In this document: piece after piece, positions 47,261 through 60,640 of the stretch | Layout: each line of letters opens with the position of its first letter | How positions within the stretch are numbered: position 1 is the stretch's first letter | DNA from: Parietaria judaica | Lineage: Eukaryota; Streptophyta; Magnoliopsida; Rosales; Urticaceae | Reading direction: 5' to 3' | DNA length: 64,000 nucleotides | NCBI GenBank assembly: GCA_954871525.1 | Contig: OX940865.1 | Location: 19,080,420 to 19,144,419, forward strand | Program-made: the position numbers and the translations under genes | Notes under the pieces: generated by a model | Told to the model about the DNA's origin: nothing | What the model saw: the letters and a program-made list of their open reading frames with translations, nothing else | The model's database searches: none

Positions 47261-50200
47261 TCCCCCCTCAAGCTGAAGATTGGTAAGACTTTCGATCTTG
47301 AGCTTGAACCGAAGATGCTTGAACTGTGGTTCGGAGAGAGGCTTCGTGAGAGTGTCAGCTATTTGATCAACTGACTGCACATGTTGGATAATGATTTCTC
47401 GACGAGACACTTTTTCACGAACAAAGTACTGATCAAGTTCAATGTGCCTTGTCCGAGCGTGAAGCACTGGGTTGGCTAAGAGAAGAACAGTGCTAAGGTT
47501 ATCACACCAAAGCACTGGAGGTGAGGGCAGAGGCACACGTAATTCCCGAAGGAGAGAAGTGAGCCAAGTCACCTCACAAACAAGACCAGCAAAGCTCCTA
47601 TATTCTGCTTCAGTGCTGGAACGCGAAACTGTGGCTATTTTTTTGAGAGCCAGGAGATGAGATTGGGACCAAGATACACACAGTGTCCCGAAGTAGACCG
47701 GCGGTCGTCAAGGTCTGAGGCCCAATCAGCATCACTAAACCCAACAAGGTTGAGCGAGTGACCACGCCGAAGGTGTAATCCATAATCATGGGACCCCTGC
47801 AGATAGCGCAAGATACGCTTGACAGCCTTGAGATGAACATCTGTAGGTTTCTGCATGCACTGGCAGACACGATTCACGCTAAAGGCGATATCAGGGCGTG
47901 TAATGGTAACATATTGAAGAGCGCCCACCAAGCTCCTATAGTTATGTACATCTTCAAGGGGGTCTCCATCAGAAGCACGCAGCTTAAGACTGGACAGCAT
48001 GGGCGTTGGCGCTGAGCTGCAGTTGATCATATTGGCCTTAAGCATAAGGTCACGAAACTTACTTTGCCTGGTTGAGATGAAATCCATCTGCAGTGCGTGT
48101 GACTTGAATGCCAAGGAAGTAACTCAACTATCCCATGTCCTTGAGAGAGAAGGCATTATTGAGCTTGGTGATAAGACGGTCAATGGCCAAGGCATTGTTC
48201 CCAGTAATCAAGATATCATCTAAATATACAAGAATGTAGGTGACATGATCATTACCGTGATGGATGAAAAGGGAATGATCAGACTTGGCATGCATAAATC
48301 CAAGAGAGAGAAGGGCTTGATTTAGCCGATCAAACCAGGCTCTTGGAGCTTGCTTGAGCCCATATAAGGCTTTATGCAGCTTGCAGACCAGCTGTAGATT
48401 GTCCGAAGATTCAAAGCCAGGAGGTTGTCGCATGTAAACTTCTTCTTCGAGAATGCCATTTAGAAAGGCATTATTCACGTCAAGCTGTCGCACTGGCCAA
48501 TTTTGGGAAAGGGCAAGCGTAAGGACAACACGAATGGTGGCTGGTTTGACCACAGGACTGAACGTCTCATTGAAGTCAAAACCCGACTGTTGATGAAAGC
48601 CTTGAGCCACAAGGCAAGCCTTCTACTTCTGGATAGATCCATCAGGATTTTCTTTGACCTTAAAGACCCATTTACACCCAATAGTACGCCTGTTTGGAGG
48701 AAGAGACACGAGAGTCCACGTGCAGTTCTTGGACAAAACAGTCATCTCAGCTTGCATGACAAGTCTCCAAGGCTGATGAGTAAGTGCTTCGCGAACATTG
48801 GAAGGCTCAAGGGCAGAGGAAACAAATACACGAGGCATTTGGATGCCATTTGTACTCCTCGTGACCATGTGATGAGTGTTAAGAGGGTTCGGGGTACATG
48901 GAGCTGGATCTGGAGTTGGAGTTGGAGATGGAGCTAGAGTTTGAGCTGGAGTTGGAGTTGGAGACTGAGCTGGAGTTGAGTTGGAGCTGGAGGAGAGAGA
49001 GTTGTCGAGGGACAGCTCATGTGACTGCTCAGAAGCTGCAGTTCCATTTACAACTTCACGCTCAGGAACTATAGCTTCAAACGTCGGGCTGAAGGACTCT
49101 TCGGTGACTATAGGAGGTATAGTTGATGGTAGAACACCAGTACAAGGGACAATTGTATGACTAGTGTTTATGGTTGAAAAAGGGAATGATACCTCATCAA
49201 AAATAACATCCCTGCTTATGTAGATTCTCCCATTTGAGCTCATGCACTTGTAGCCCTTGTGATTAATAGAATAACCTAGGAATGTACATCTCGTGCTCCT
49301 GTACTGCAGCTTATTCTTGTTATACGGCCTGAGATTTGGATAGCACACACAACCAAAAACTCTGAGAAAGCTGTAATCTGGTTGCCTGTTGAATAAGACC
49401 TCAATGGGTGACTTTCTGTGAAGAACAGTTGTTGGCAACCGATTTGAGACAAACACGGATGTTCTGAAAGCTCCATCCCAGAATTTCATTGATAAAGACG
49501 CTTTATGGAGAAGAGTCAAGCCATGCTCAATGATTGTGCGGTGCTTCCTCTCGGCCACGCCATTTTGTTGTTGTGTATGGGGACACGACACCTTGTGTAG
49601 AATCCGTGTTTAGCGAGAAATCCTTTTAGAACCTCATATTCACCTCCCCAATCGGATTGAAGAGTAATAATAGGGGACTGTAGTTGCTTTTCAACTTGAG
49701 ACTTGAATTGTTCAAATACAGTGTGAACATCACTCTTGAGTTTGAGGAGAAAAATCCAAGTAAATCGCGAGAAAGCATCTACAAAAGTCACATAATACTT
49801 GTAACCACTGTTAGACAAAATAGGAGAAGGACCCCATAGGTCGGAGTGAATGAGTTCAAGAGGTTTAGTATAGACTGAGTTAGACTTAGCAAAGGGCAGT
49901 CTATGTATTTTGCCATGACAACAAGAATCACAAAAGGAGGCTGCTTGTTTATTGGAATAAGGCACATTATATTTGACTAATACATCACAAAAAACTGCAG
50001 TTGAAGGATGAGCTAGTCTGTTATGCCACATATCAAAAACATTACAAGCACAAATGGAATTGACAGACACGGGAAAGAAATCTGTAGACAAAGAGTGGTG
50101 ACTGAAGAGCTTGAACTTTGACAGGAGTTTGACACTTGATGAGTCAAAGCAATAGAGGTCATCTTCGAGCGTCCCTCTTATGACAACTTCACGTGTTTTG

Positions 50201-50643
50201 TTGTTTTTCACAAGGCAAAAATCATCATGAAACTCAAATAATACCCCATTATCTTTGCAGAATTGACGCACGGAGAGTAAATTTTTACTAATTTCGGGAA
50301 CAAGAAGGAGTTTGTGAAGGTGGAAAGTTTTGTGTGAAAGAGAGGATTTCATTTTTGAATAGCCAATACGAGAAATAGACAAACCTGCTCCATTACCGAC
50401 TTGAACTTGGCTTGTTCCTCCAAATTTGGTGGCTATGTTGGACGTTTTGAGGGTCTGGAGTGACATGATGAGTCGCTCCCGAGTCTGCATACCAGTCGTA
50501 GTCATCACTGACCTCGGGAGTGGAGAATGCAGCATGAATCTGAGGAGAGGACTACAGTTGAGGTGAGGACTGAAGCTTGCCACGCCCAACCAGATTCGTC
50601 GGGATTTGGAATGACTGATCAAACCGATAGTAACACTCAGCAA
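47255..50643 (-). pseudogene. copia pol region (protease, integrase, reverse transcriptase, RNase H), broken
   Basis: In order on the minus strand: protease motif WYADSGATHHVT near 50460-50495; integrase zinc region WHNRLAHPS...CDSCCHGKIHRL near 49905-50035 and core IHSDLWGPS, LQSDWGGEY, PHTQQQNGVAERKHR; reverse transcriptase with DVNNAFLNG and the YLDD box at about 48215-48226; RNase H ending SRSSTEAEYR and ADTLTKPL. Breaks: frameshifts near 50430, 49590 and 48110, a TAG at 48623-48625 where the family has a Tyr, a stop after DMG near 48128 and another near 47635. It cannot supply its own pol protein. Confidence 0.92.
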
Positions 50644-51497
50644 CGATGTGCCCTAATTTCCCACATAGTTGGCATTGCGGACGATTCTCCATCCAAACAG
50701 GCCTTCCTCGTCCACTTCTTCCACGAAAGCTCCCTCTCCCACGGGAACCAGAGTTCGAGGCAAAGCGAGGGTTATTGGCCGGGAAGTGACCACAAGAGGG
50801 ATTACCTCTTTGCAGGAGGTTCTGGTTCACCGTGTAGTTTTCAGAGATGTTGATCTCCGATCCAATGGATGTCTTTTCACGGCGAGCTTCTCGTGACAGA
50901 AGCATTGATTCGATTGCCGCGACTGAATATTGCGCCGTGCTGAACTCAAAATACGTGAAAAATGATTCATACTCCGGTGGCAATCCATTGAGAATTGCAT
51001 CAATGTGATCTTCAGTCGTCAAGAAAGTTCCAACAGATATTCGAGCAAAGAAAGTCCTTCTTTCTTGATGCTCTGTAATTCGAGCTTCAGTTGACGAGCT
51101 CTGGATCTTGTTTGCGAGGCAAAGTATTTAGTCAATCGATTCCACAAACCGTAGCTTGAATTGCATCCAACCAGGTGAGGAAGAAGCAGATCTGAAATCG
51201 AGGTCAAGATCCATAGCATGAGGATATGATCTTGCTTACAAAAGAGATTGAAGGCTCTGTTTGGAGAACCAGATTCTTCAAATCTTGAAGGTGCAAGATC
51301 CGTGTTGAAAAGATACTCCTCAAGGCCATATCCAAGAACAGCTGAAAGAATTTGCTTTTTCCAAACGAGGAAGTTCGTTTCGTGCAACTTGATCGACAGC
51401 GAGTGGCTGAAGGAGACGAGATTCATGGATCCGCCATTGTTGCTTCTGGAATCCACCATGGAAGCTTCTTCAGATGCAAATCGTTGCTCTGATACCA
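50552..51497 (-). pseudogene. copia gag region, frameshifted
   Basis: Capsid-like part with LHETNFLVWKKQILSAV and a later part ending in a zinc knuckle CQLCGKLGHIVAEC (CX2CX4HX4C) after an Arg/Gly-rich stretch. A frameshift near 51019 separates the two parts, so no continuous gag can be made. The apparent start overlapping the primer site is an accident; the likely original ATG is near 51460. Confidence 0.85.
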
Positions 51498-51681
51498 TGA
51501 TGAACTATAGAAGAGAAAGAGAAAGAGCGAGCCAAACAGATTTGGAAAGAGAATTCTGTTTTGTATTGACTTAATGAACAATTTATTACAATCTGGTATT
51601 TATACCCAGATAACTACAGCTGTTAATAACAACAGCTAAACATAAAGCTTAAACTACAGCTATACAGAATATACTCTAACA
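51498..51681 (-). repeat. 5' LTR of the copia element
   Basis: 184 bp, directly followed on the minus strand by the primer-binding site TGGTATCAGAGC. Confidence 0.93.
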
Positions 51682-54049
51682 TCTACTAGTTTGGCTTGAA
51701 TTATTTTGTTCCCCAACTTTGTCATAGATGGCACGTGCTTCAAATTAGCTTCTCTTTGTTGAAATAGAATTCTTTGTTTGTGAAGTTTTAATAAACGTAA
51801 AATATGGAGGTAAAAGTACTTAAATTTGGATAGCACATATAGTGCTGTTAAAAAATTGATGACTTTTTCAAAATATGTGATAAAATACAATTTGAGTATA
51901 TATGCTCCACAATAAAACTCAACTTAAGAATATATGCCGCAAATAGAGAATTTCTCAAAATCTGCAATAAAATACAATTTTAGTATATATATGCCCGTAG
52001 TAAAAATTCAACTTGGGATTGTATGCCAAAGAAAGAAGAAGAAAAATTGGCTCCATACCGCCTTATTTTTCAATAACTTGAATACATTATGCCGCATTAA
52101 CCCTATATATAATTAGTTTAAGTTGTATAAATACCCATGAACAAATGGCTTAGCCCTAAATTCTGAAATTATGTTATCATTGATTGGATTCGTGTTTCTC
52201 GGTATTGTTCAATTTTTTACACTTATATCTATTAATTAATACTAATTTTTTCACGTTTTGAGGTTTTTCATACTATGTACTTATATTTTAGACTTACACG
52301 TATAATAACGACTTACGAGACTAATAAAAAATGCCAAAGGCAGGCCTATGCCCAGTCTAGGAGGAGATCTAGTCCTCCAAAAAAAAATTCAATATCACCC
52401 TCGAAAATAACATTATATCATACAAATTTCACGATTTTAAAAATACAAATTTCACGATTTTGAGTATCATTCTCCCAAAATAATTGTATCACATAACTGT
52501 TACTGAAACGTGCAAATTTCACGACTTTGAGTATTTATTTAACAGAAGCAAAAGCTTGGGAATATTTCCAGTAAATCTTCCAAAAAGTTATCAATCAATC
52601 AGAATTAATATAACTGTTATATCACTCACCTAAATTTGATAGAACATATACATTCTTTCAAAGTTATGATTGTGATACCAATCACCTAAACTTGATATAA
52701 CATAATCTTTCAAATTTGTCTTCTATAATTGACAGTCATAAAGAAGAACTATGATTTGTCAAAGTCTCAAATTTGTTAGCTTTGAGAGAGAAAATAAATT
52801 CAAATAACTACTAGAAACAGTGTAATTTTCATATCTTATCCTAATAGTGTACTATTATGCCTATACATAACCCCTCTAAATTTACCATCCTCTTGATTAA
52901 AAAAAAAAATATTTTATATAAAATCGTAAGTTCAAAAGATAAATTTATATATATAAAAAATTAAGTAACAATAAGTATGAAGGACATGCGTTTTAATATT
53001 TACTCTTTATTTGGTATGTGCTTTTATTTAAGAAAACAAAACCAAAAACTCATGATTCCAACTATTTTTGCGTGGCTAAAGCTTATGATTTAATATCAAA
53101 TCGGTACACAATATAAGAACACTTTATATATTAAGATAAACTTAAAGAATTTATACATATGCTAATAAAGTAAAGAAAAGATGATCATATAATTAATGGA
53201 CATTTGAGAAATAGTTTACAAATTAATTACTTCAAATTAATTAGCTTGTTGTTCTCAATGAATCCTACTCAAAAGCAAATGCCATCACTTGCACGGTTGC
53301 AAGTCAGCTTGCATCAATGAGCTTTTATTCTAAAATCATGGGAATAAGAAAGATAGGACCTAAATGATAAGGATTCTACTTTCTAGCCATCGATTGTCTT
53401 TAATAAAAATTAATGTTATCATTTGTGTATAATAACATTATGAGCTATTTCCATTGCATCGATGCTCCTCCGTCAACTTTAGGGTGTATTTCGCTTTTTG
53501 ATCTTTATTTTTTTTACAACATAACCCCAATATTTTAGAGAGAAAATAATGAATAGTCCTAAACGTTAAAAGTGACAAAAAAATTAACTTAAGTGCACCA
53601 CATGAATTACTCGAAATCGAATGTATGTCAATCAATTACCGGACAATATTAATATATTGTTGTAAGACAATCAACGAGTTTAGTTATTCTCAAAATGTTT
53701 AAGATGAAAGTCATATAAGATCGGAAGAAAAAATAAGATTGATGAAAATCTTCTCTCAACCAATTACCGAAAGAAATTTTTCATAAGGTAACGTGTTCGA
53801 GCGGAGCGATGAGCTATAATGTACAAGTATGTGGGAGGAATTGGCACGAATATAAAAATTTAAAGGGTAAAATGCATTAACATGTAAAGTTTAGGGACAT
53901 TAGTGCCAATTAAATAATTTACACGTTCCAATAATTTTAGAAAATGGGAAAAGCAAAAAGTTTGTTTAACATTTTGCATGGGCTGGGGAGACATGGGTAG
54001 TAGTCCTTTGTTTCAAGATGGGTCTTTTCATTTGGAAGCTCTCGAGTAT

Positions 54050-54080
<31 letters not shown>

Positions 54081-54995
54081 TTTGGGTTTAGGGTCTCACT
54101 ATCTTGTGTATTTATTTATTAATATTCAATGGAGCTTTACAACAATTAATCAGAAAAAGGACTGGAATATAGTGGAGAAATTATCTGGGTATCAGCTTTT
54201 GACCACTCAATTGCATTTGTTTAGTCTATTTCAAGAATAAAAATTAAATCAAACTTTAGGAATGTCACTCACATGCACTATACCTAACACTCCATTTCAT
54301 TTTCACCAAATATATTTAAAATTAACTGACTAAAATATGTATTAAAACATAAATAATTTATATTTTAAATTTTAAACCATAACAGGAACATAATTTTTTC
54401 ACTATTGAAATTTATTGTTTTATCTCTTCAAAATACCATATCCCGATACGACTTTCATCTTTAAAGAAATCGAAGTTTCAAATTTTAAAGAAACCGAATC
54501 CTCCGACTCCTCTTGAGTAACCGGTACATTTGGCATTTATATTTTGTATATCAATAAGATTAATATAATAACGTATAAGTTGAAGCTTATATTTTCTTGT
54601 AATTACTTTCTCGTTTCTTTTCTTCGTATAGAAAGATTTTTTGTCCACCAAAAATCATGACATGCGAAGAAAGAAAGGTCTTCAAAGGGAGGCAACGCCG
54701 CTGACGCGTCAACATCCTCTGCTACTCCTAGTTCTAATAATACCTACTCTTAGTTAAAATACATAATTGCACACATTAATAAACAATTCTAAACAAATAT
54801 AATACTATAAGGACTTTTTGTTACGCATCATTTCGTAAGTCTTGACACGTGTGATTTAAAAAAACAATCGATTTTTTTTAAGGTATTAATAGAATTTTGA
54901 CTAGAAACAAAATAGTAGATATTAAAAATTTTGAAAAAAAAAAAAAATTGGTTCTAAATTTGTTTCATTGATGGATTACACTTTTTCTTATTGTC
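51682..54995. other. Intergenic, AT-rich, no gene seen
   Basis: No coding region supported. 51780-52030 has a diffuse repeat (AAATACAATTT(G/T)AGTATATATG...). At 52420-52540 the phrase CAAATTTCACGA(T/C)TTT recurs three times. A TATT microsatellite lies at 54046-54083. Nothing else stands out. Confidence 0.55.
54046..54083. repeat. (TATT)n microsatellite
   Basis: About nine TTTA/TATT units in intergenic DNA. Confidence 0.9.
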
Positions 54996-55001
54996 TATTT
55001 T

Positions 55002-55631
55002 TGTGGATCAATATGCATTTGACTTATTTGCATTTGTGGACATGGACTTATCCTAGGTATGAGTTCTTAATAGTGTTATACCATTTTGGGGATATAGAAC
55101 TTGACTTATCCTTTTCCCTCAAATAGTTTATTCAGCAAGGTGGACAGTTTTACCCCTCTAATTTGAACGTTGAAGTGCTGAAACAAGGAAAGAGAAAAGT
55201 CCTCCCTTTATCATCATTTGGCTTCATCATTGTCAAGCACTTCACTCAAACTACAACTTCCAACACCTTCAGAAAATCCTTTGGTGAAGGTGAACGTCAA
55301 CCACAGGAGCTGGTAGCTGAAAGGAGTTCAGCGTGACGTTCCGCAAGTGGAGCTTGCACCCCGGATCATTCGAAAGATGAAGGATGGCTTCGCTTAGCCT
55401 GTTACAACATTAAGGGGGAGCCTTTTATGTTTATTTAATATAGAATATTCATATTGTAACAATCCTTCTGTAATCTTTGTTTGATCAATCTGAGCAAGGG
55501 CTCCCCAGAAGTAGATTATCCAACATGAGATTTTGCGAACTGGGTTACCAAAAAATCTCGTGTTCTGTTTATGTTTAAAATTATGTTCTAACATCGAGTA
55601 TAACATAAACTGTGAGAAACTGACTTTTACA
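55002..55631 (+). repeat. 5' LTR of the gag-only element
   Basis: It begins TGTGGATCAATATGC and ends GACTTTTACA, immediately before the primer-binding site. Confidence 0.88.
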
Positions 55632-55712
55632 ATTGGTATCAGAGCTTGGTTCACTGACGTTAAATCTTTGGTGTCAAAGACAGTGATTCGATCTAGTCAT
55701 CTCACACACATC

Positions 55713-57545
55713 ATGGGAAGCAAGGAAACAGTGTTCATTGTTCGTCCTCCCGTTCTTGATGGAACTAACTACTCATACTAGAAGGCAAGGATGACAATAT
55801 TTATTCAAGCGGTTGATGGAAAAGCATGGCCTACATTGTTGAAAGGATGGAGTCCTCCAACAATGGAAGATACAGATGGAAAATATGTAGAAAAACCTGC
55901 AGAAACTTGGAAAACCGAAGAACAAAACAAAGCTCTTGCAAATTCACGTGCTCTTAATGCCATTTTTTCCGCCGTTGACGAACATCAATTTAAGCTCATA
56001 TCAACCTGCAGCTCAGCAAAGAAGGCTTGGGAAGCGCTTCAAAATCTTCACGAAGGAACGAGCTCTGTCCGGTCTTCAAAGCTTCAAATGCTCGCATCCA
56101 AATTTGAAGACTTGAGAATGTCCGACGATGAAACCATATCGGATTTCAATGGAAAAATCAGGGAGATTTTTAACCAAGCTTATCAACTCGGTAAAAATTA
56201 TTCTAATTTCAAGCTTGTGCGTAAAACTCTCAGGTCACTCCCCGATAGATTTGAAGCTAAAGTGGCCGCCATTGAAGAAGCCAAGGACATCTCCAAGATG
56301 AGCTTTGATGAACTTATTGGCTCTCTCCAAACTTATGAAATGAATATGATTCAAAAGTTTAGAGAAAAAAAGCCTTCGCCGAAAGGTAAAAGTATTGAAT
56401 CTATCACTGACCTTGCCTTTGTCTCGAAGAATTTTGGCAGGACGGTCAAGGTATTTGGAGACAATAAATCCTCTTTCAATAGTCAATCAAGTCAGCCAAG
56501 AAAAGTTAACCGTGGGATACAATGTCGAGAATGTGAAGGTTTTGGACATATTCGATCGGAGTGTGCAAACACACTCAAGAAGCAAAAATCTAAGTCTTAC
56601 AAATCTTCAAGCGATGATGATGAAGAAAGGGGCGCTGTGAGTCATTATGTTGCTTTCACCTCATCAATTCATCCAAAAGAAGCAGTAAATAATGATGGTG
56701 CAGAATCTGATGTGGAAATTGATGAAGATGCAAACGATGACGATGTTAGAACATTATATCAGACAATGTTCAAGAAATGGATAGAGGTATGTGACTTGAA
56801 CTTAAAACTAAAAGCTGAAATTTCTCACATTACCTATGAGAATGAAGGTCACATTGCCGAAGTGAAAAGCTTAAAAAATCAAGCTATATCTCTTGAAATT
56901 CAAATTGAGGAGAAGAATTCCAAAATCGACTATCTAGAAAGCCTTCTCTCAAAGTTCAAATCCAGAAAAATGGCTCTTGACGATATTCTCATCGAAGGAA
57001 ACGTAAATGGTGATCATTCAGGTATTGGATACTCTCCCATCCCTTTATGTTCATCTGATCAAAATGCTATCATTTTAAAACCCAAAATCTTAAATAGTCA
57101 AAGATCAAACATGTGCTCAAGTTCTAAAATCGAATCTCATGTTAGAACATCTTATATAACATCTACTGCAAAACATTCACATAACTTTCACAAAGCCTAT
57201 CGGAAACCGATCGTTCAAAAAGTGAGAGTTTGTAGTTTTTGCAAATGTTCTGGTCACGTTGATTCCCAATGCAATAAGCTTTTCAAATGTCTCATGGAGG
57301 GAAGAAAAGTTCAGTTGAAGGATAATGAAAATGGAATACCCAAAGTATTAAATAGTGGAAAATTTAGAAGAGAATGGGTTCCAACAGGGAAAATCCTATT
57401 TGATGATACACAAAATATTAATGTCCTTGGTCTTTCAGAGCATGAAAATGGAAAATATTTTTCTAACACTTTTAGACAGGAAAGCATTCGTGGATCAACG
57501 AAGTATAGCGGGAATCTGCCGAAGTTTGATCGTCAATATACATAA
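55713..57545 (+). pseudogene. copia-type gag with two zinc knuckles, one nonsense codon
   Basis: Starts MGSKETVFIVRPPVLDGTNY. Codon 23 is TAG (55779-55781) where this gag family has a Trp (YxxWKxRM context), after which the frame stays open for 584 codons. Seen: a UBN2-type gag (SAKKAWEALQNLHEGTSSVR, LTxxFEDLRMxxDE-like stretch, LRSLPDRFEAKVAAIEEAKD), zinc knuckle CRECEGFGHIRSEC, an acidic and coiled-coil-like region, and a second knuckle CSFCKCSGHVDSQC. A single nonsense change in an otherwise long open frame means either recent inactivation or translation from the next ATG at 55791. Confidence 0.85.
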
Positions 57546-58473
57546 GCTATTCTCTCATTTCCATTTATTTTTCTGTCATTTTATTTATGTTTCATTTTTT
57601 TCGTAGTCATGTTTTATCTTATGTTAAAACATAAAGTCAAATTTTCATAAAAATTAAAAAAAAAAAAAAGGTCCTTCAATTTTAACAGGTTTTTGAAGTT
57701 TTTAATTTGAAAATGCATTATTTTCTCTGATATCGTTTTGCATTGGTGGTTATATTGTGGCCTTATATTTGGTCTTTTGCAACCATGAATCTCTTCTACG
57801 TTTTTAGATTTCAAATTCTCTCATTTTTCTATCTTGATTAAATATGTGGGCTTCAGTTTCTACATAACAATGTTTAGTATTTCTCTTCAAAATATTTCAT
57901 ATTGGCTTTTTACATTGATAGTTACATATATGTTGTTTAAGTATTATATGAGAAATCAAAATACTGTTTGTGTTCTTTCTTTTGGCGAATGTGCTTGTGC
58001 AACTCACGTGCTTATCTTTTTCAGGCCTGCTGAGAACATTCGTGTTTGGCCGTTTTTTTCTTTTTCTTCGATTTGGGGCTGCTATGAGAACATTCGTTCT
58101 ATGCTCATGCCTCCTTAGTTTCTGCTTCAAAAGTTTCATTGGTTGCACAATCCATTGTTAACTACATTTTGAGCTTTTGAGGAAGCGTATTTGCTCCGCT
58201 GCCATCTCATCTCAGCTCTGATGAAGTCAATCAGTGTTATTTTCCTCTCAGACACATTTAACGTTTATTCATGCTTTTCATGTTGAGGAATATGCTCAAG
58301 AATAGAGACTCTCCTTTGGCTGTGTTGTGAAACAAAGGGGGAGAGTATTATTTTCAAGAAGAAGAATATCAAGATCAAGATCAAGAACAAGACTTAAGAA
58401 GAACATCTGTTCTTCTCAGATCTCCTCAGTCTTCTATCCACAAATTGTTCCACAAAAAGCCAAATGGGGAGTT
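57546..58473. other. Non-coding 3' interior of the gag-only element
   Basis: No pol-like reading frame. GAGAACATTCGT occurs twice (58032-58043 and 58086-58097) within a local near-repeat. GAAGAATATCAAGATCAAGATCAAGAACAAG near 58363 is a short internal repeat. Probably the remnant 3' spacer left after loss of pol. Confidence 0.6.
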
Positions 58474-59104
58474 TGGTGGATCAATATGCATTTGACTTAT
58501 TTGCATTTGTGGACATGGACTTATCCTAGGTATGAGTTCTTAATAGTGTTATATCATTTTGGGCATATAGGACTTGACTTGTCCTTTTCCCTCAAATAGT
58601 TTATTCAGCAAGGTGGACAGTTTTACCCCTCTAATTTGAACGTTGAAGTGCTGAAACAAGGAAAGAGAAAAGTCCTCCCTTTATCATCATTTGGCTTCAT
58701 CATTGTCAAGCACTTCACTTAAACTACAACTTCAAACACCTTGAGGAAATCCTTTGGTGAAGGTGAACGTCAACCACAGGAGCTGGTAGCTGAAAGGAGT
58801 TCAGCGTGACGTTCCGCAAGTGGAGCTTGCACCCCGGATCATTCGGAAGATGAAGGATGGCTTCGCTTAGCCTGTTACAACATTAAGGGGGAGCCTTTTA
58901 TGTTTATTTAATATAGAATATTCATATTGTAACAATCCTTCTGTAATCTTTGTTTGATCAATCTGAGCAAGGGCTCCCCAGAAGTAGATTATCCAACATG
59001 GGATTTTGCGAACTGGGTTACCAAAAAATCTCGTGTTCTGTTTATGTTTAAAAGTATGTTTTAACATCGAGTATAACATAAACTGTGAGAAACTGACTTT
59101 TACA
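58474..59104 (+). repeat. 3' LTR of the gag-only element
   Basis: It begins TGGTGGATCAATATGC, with one extra G relative to the 5' LTR, and ends GACTTTTACA. It contains AACATTAAGGGGGAGCC, as does its partner. Confidence 0.88.
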
Positions 59105-60640
59105 ATGCGATTCAACGCATTTCAATATTTTCGTGCATTTTGTTCGATTTTTCAAGTCGAAACTCTTGCCATTTTCCGAATTTCATATCCGTTTCGATGT
59201 CTAATCTTTATTGATTTGTTCGTAATATTTCCATGCTCTCCTCCACACGAACAACAAATCAAGAACACCAATAAACTAACGAAAAAATCTCAACCTCGAA
59301 CAACAACTTTGGCTACTATCAACATCAAGTTGTCATTAGGTCAAATAGACAAACATATAAGCTCACCAAATCGCCCACATTTAACACGGCATACAAAGTT
59401 TTAGGTAGTCTTTCATCAATTATTAATACAGTTATATATTAATAGGATGTGAAAAGAGTAAGGAGAATTTCAATTTAAAAAGATAAAATAGGGGAATTAA
59501 GGCAACAAAATAAAATATGATCAATTATCTATTTCTCAATTTTAATATTGATACTTTGAGACCGTGTACCTAATAGAGTTTTGTCCTTTTTCTATCAAGT
59601 TTTTAATTTATTTACCCAAAAAAAAAAACATCAATTTTAGAGATAAATCTGAATCGATAAAATCAGGTCAATCATGTTTTGTTGTATATTTTTAAATCGA
59701 AATCCACTTGTTAAAACCGTACAACTATATTGTTTCATCGATGAACAATATAAGTATGAAACTAACAAGTTAATCACAATAAACCGAGTACAATGTATCA
59801 TCCCTTTCATGATGAAACTCGTATTGGCCGTAAGTCTTTTCTTGTTAGGGTTCGATTTACTTAATTTTATTTTTACCTAAGCTTAGCGTTCGAATAAAAC
59901 TAGACCGGCATACGACACCGTATTTTCACCCTTACTAGATACAGACAGTAGAACCTCGTTAAATTAATATTCAATAACCTCGATAAAATAATATTTTTGT
60001 ATGGTCACGACTCTAACTAATATAACTAAATTTTATCTCGATAATATAATAAAATATTCAAGTCTCAACAGTATTAATTTATAAAGATTTTACTCTATAT
60101 ATTTTTAAATAACACCCCACGTGTAAAAACCCAAGAACTCGTTTGTGTCATTAAATGAGCAATTTAACCATATGAAGGTACAAAATCATCTACTTTTTTA
60201 AATGTCTCAATAAGTGAGCTGAGTTTCTCCAGGGAACATCATGATGTGTGTCGTTTAATAATGCCCTGTGAAAAACAAAATACTGAAATGTAATTATTAA
60301 AAAAATAAAAGTAATTATATAAAATAACTTTGTGATATTTATTCAGTTCATGTAAAAGAAAGGTGGCTTTGTCCCAAAAAATATAGAATACCATTCCCAT
60401 CACTGAAGTCCAAACACACAAGTCATATAACTTTTTTTTATAAATTTGTATTGTCAAAATATTAAAAAAAATTTGAAAAAATGATATATAAATAAACAGT
60501 TATAAGCTAGCTATACACAAGGTTCAAAGTTTAAAGATTTTACGGTTTGACTGATAAATGATAAATATATCAACTTGTATTTGATAAAATCTAATTATAT
60601 ATTAATTATATTAGTTAATATTTTATAGATGAGAGGATTC
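59105..60640. other. Intergenic with a possible DNA-transposon end
   Basis: No gene supported. At about 59949-60100, CAGTAGAACCTCGTTAAATTAATA followed by repeated (C/T)CTCGATAA(A/T)ATAATA words recalls the end of pogo/mariner-like plant elements; the other end was not found. Confidence 0.4.

Larger units (their letters stand above)
47077..51681 (-). mobile_element. Ty1/copia LTR retrotransposon, degenerate
   Basis: A 4605-bp element read on the minus strand. It has two 184-bp LTRs (47077-47260 and 51498-51681), flanks TCTAA and TCTAC (4 of 5 target duplication), a Met-tRNA-type primer site TGGTATCAGAGC at 51486-51497 and a polypurine tract TGAGGGGGGA at 47261-47270. Order gag, protease, integrase, reverse transcriptase, RNase H shows copia type. 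By eye the LTRs differ at four positions, all transitions, but the coding region is broken by several frameshifts and stops. It sits 36 bp from the fold-back Mutator-like element. Confidence 0.95.
55002..59104 (+). mobile_element. Gag-only LTR retrotransposon (TR-GAG-like, copia-related)
   Basis: Two direct LTRs of about 630 bp (55002-55631 and 58474-59104) enclose 2842 bp. A Met-tRNA-type primer site TGGTATCAGAGC lies at 55634-55645. The interior carries a long gag gene but no protease, integrase or reverse transcriptase. By eye the LTRs differ at about a dozen positions plus one indel. Purine tracts lie at 58331-58344 (AACAAAGGGGGAGA) and just before the 3' LTR (CAAATGGGGAGTT). No matching target duplication is visible (left ATTTT, right ATGCG). 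The long spacer after gag recalls Sirevirus-related copia elements (inference). Confidence 0.88.

Noticed and set aside
49276..49591. A complete, active copia integrase
   Set aside because: The catalytic D, D and E motifs are present but split between two frames near 49590, so no single product results.
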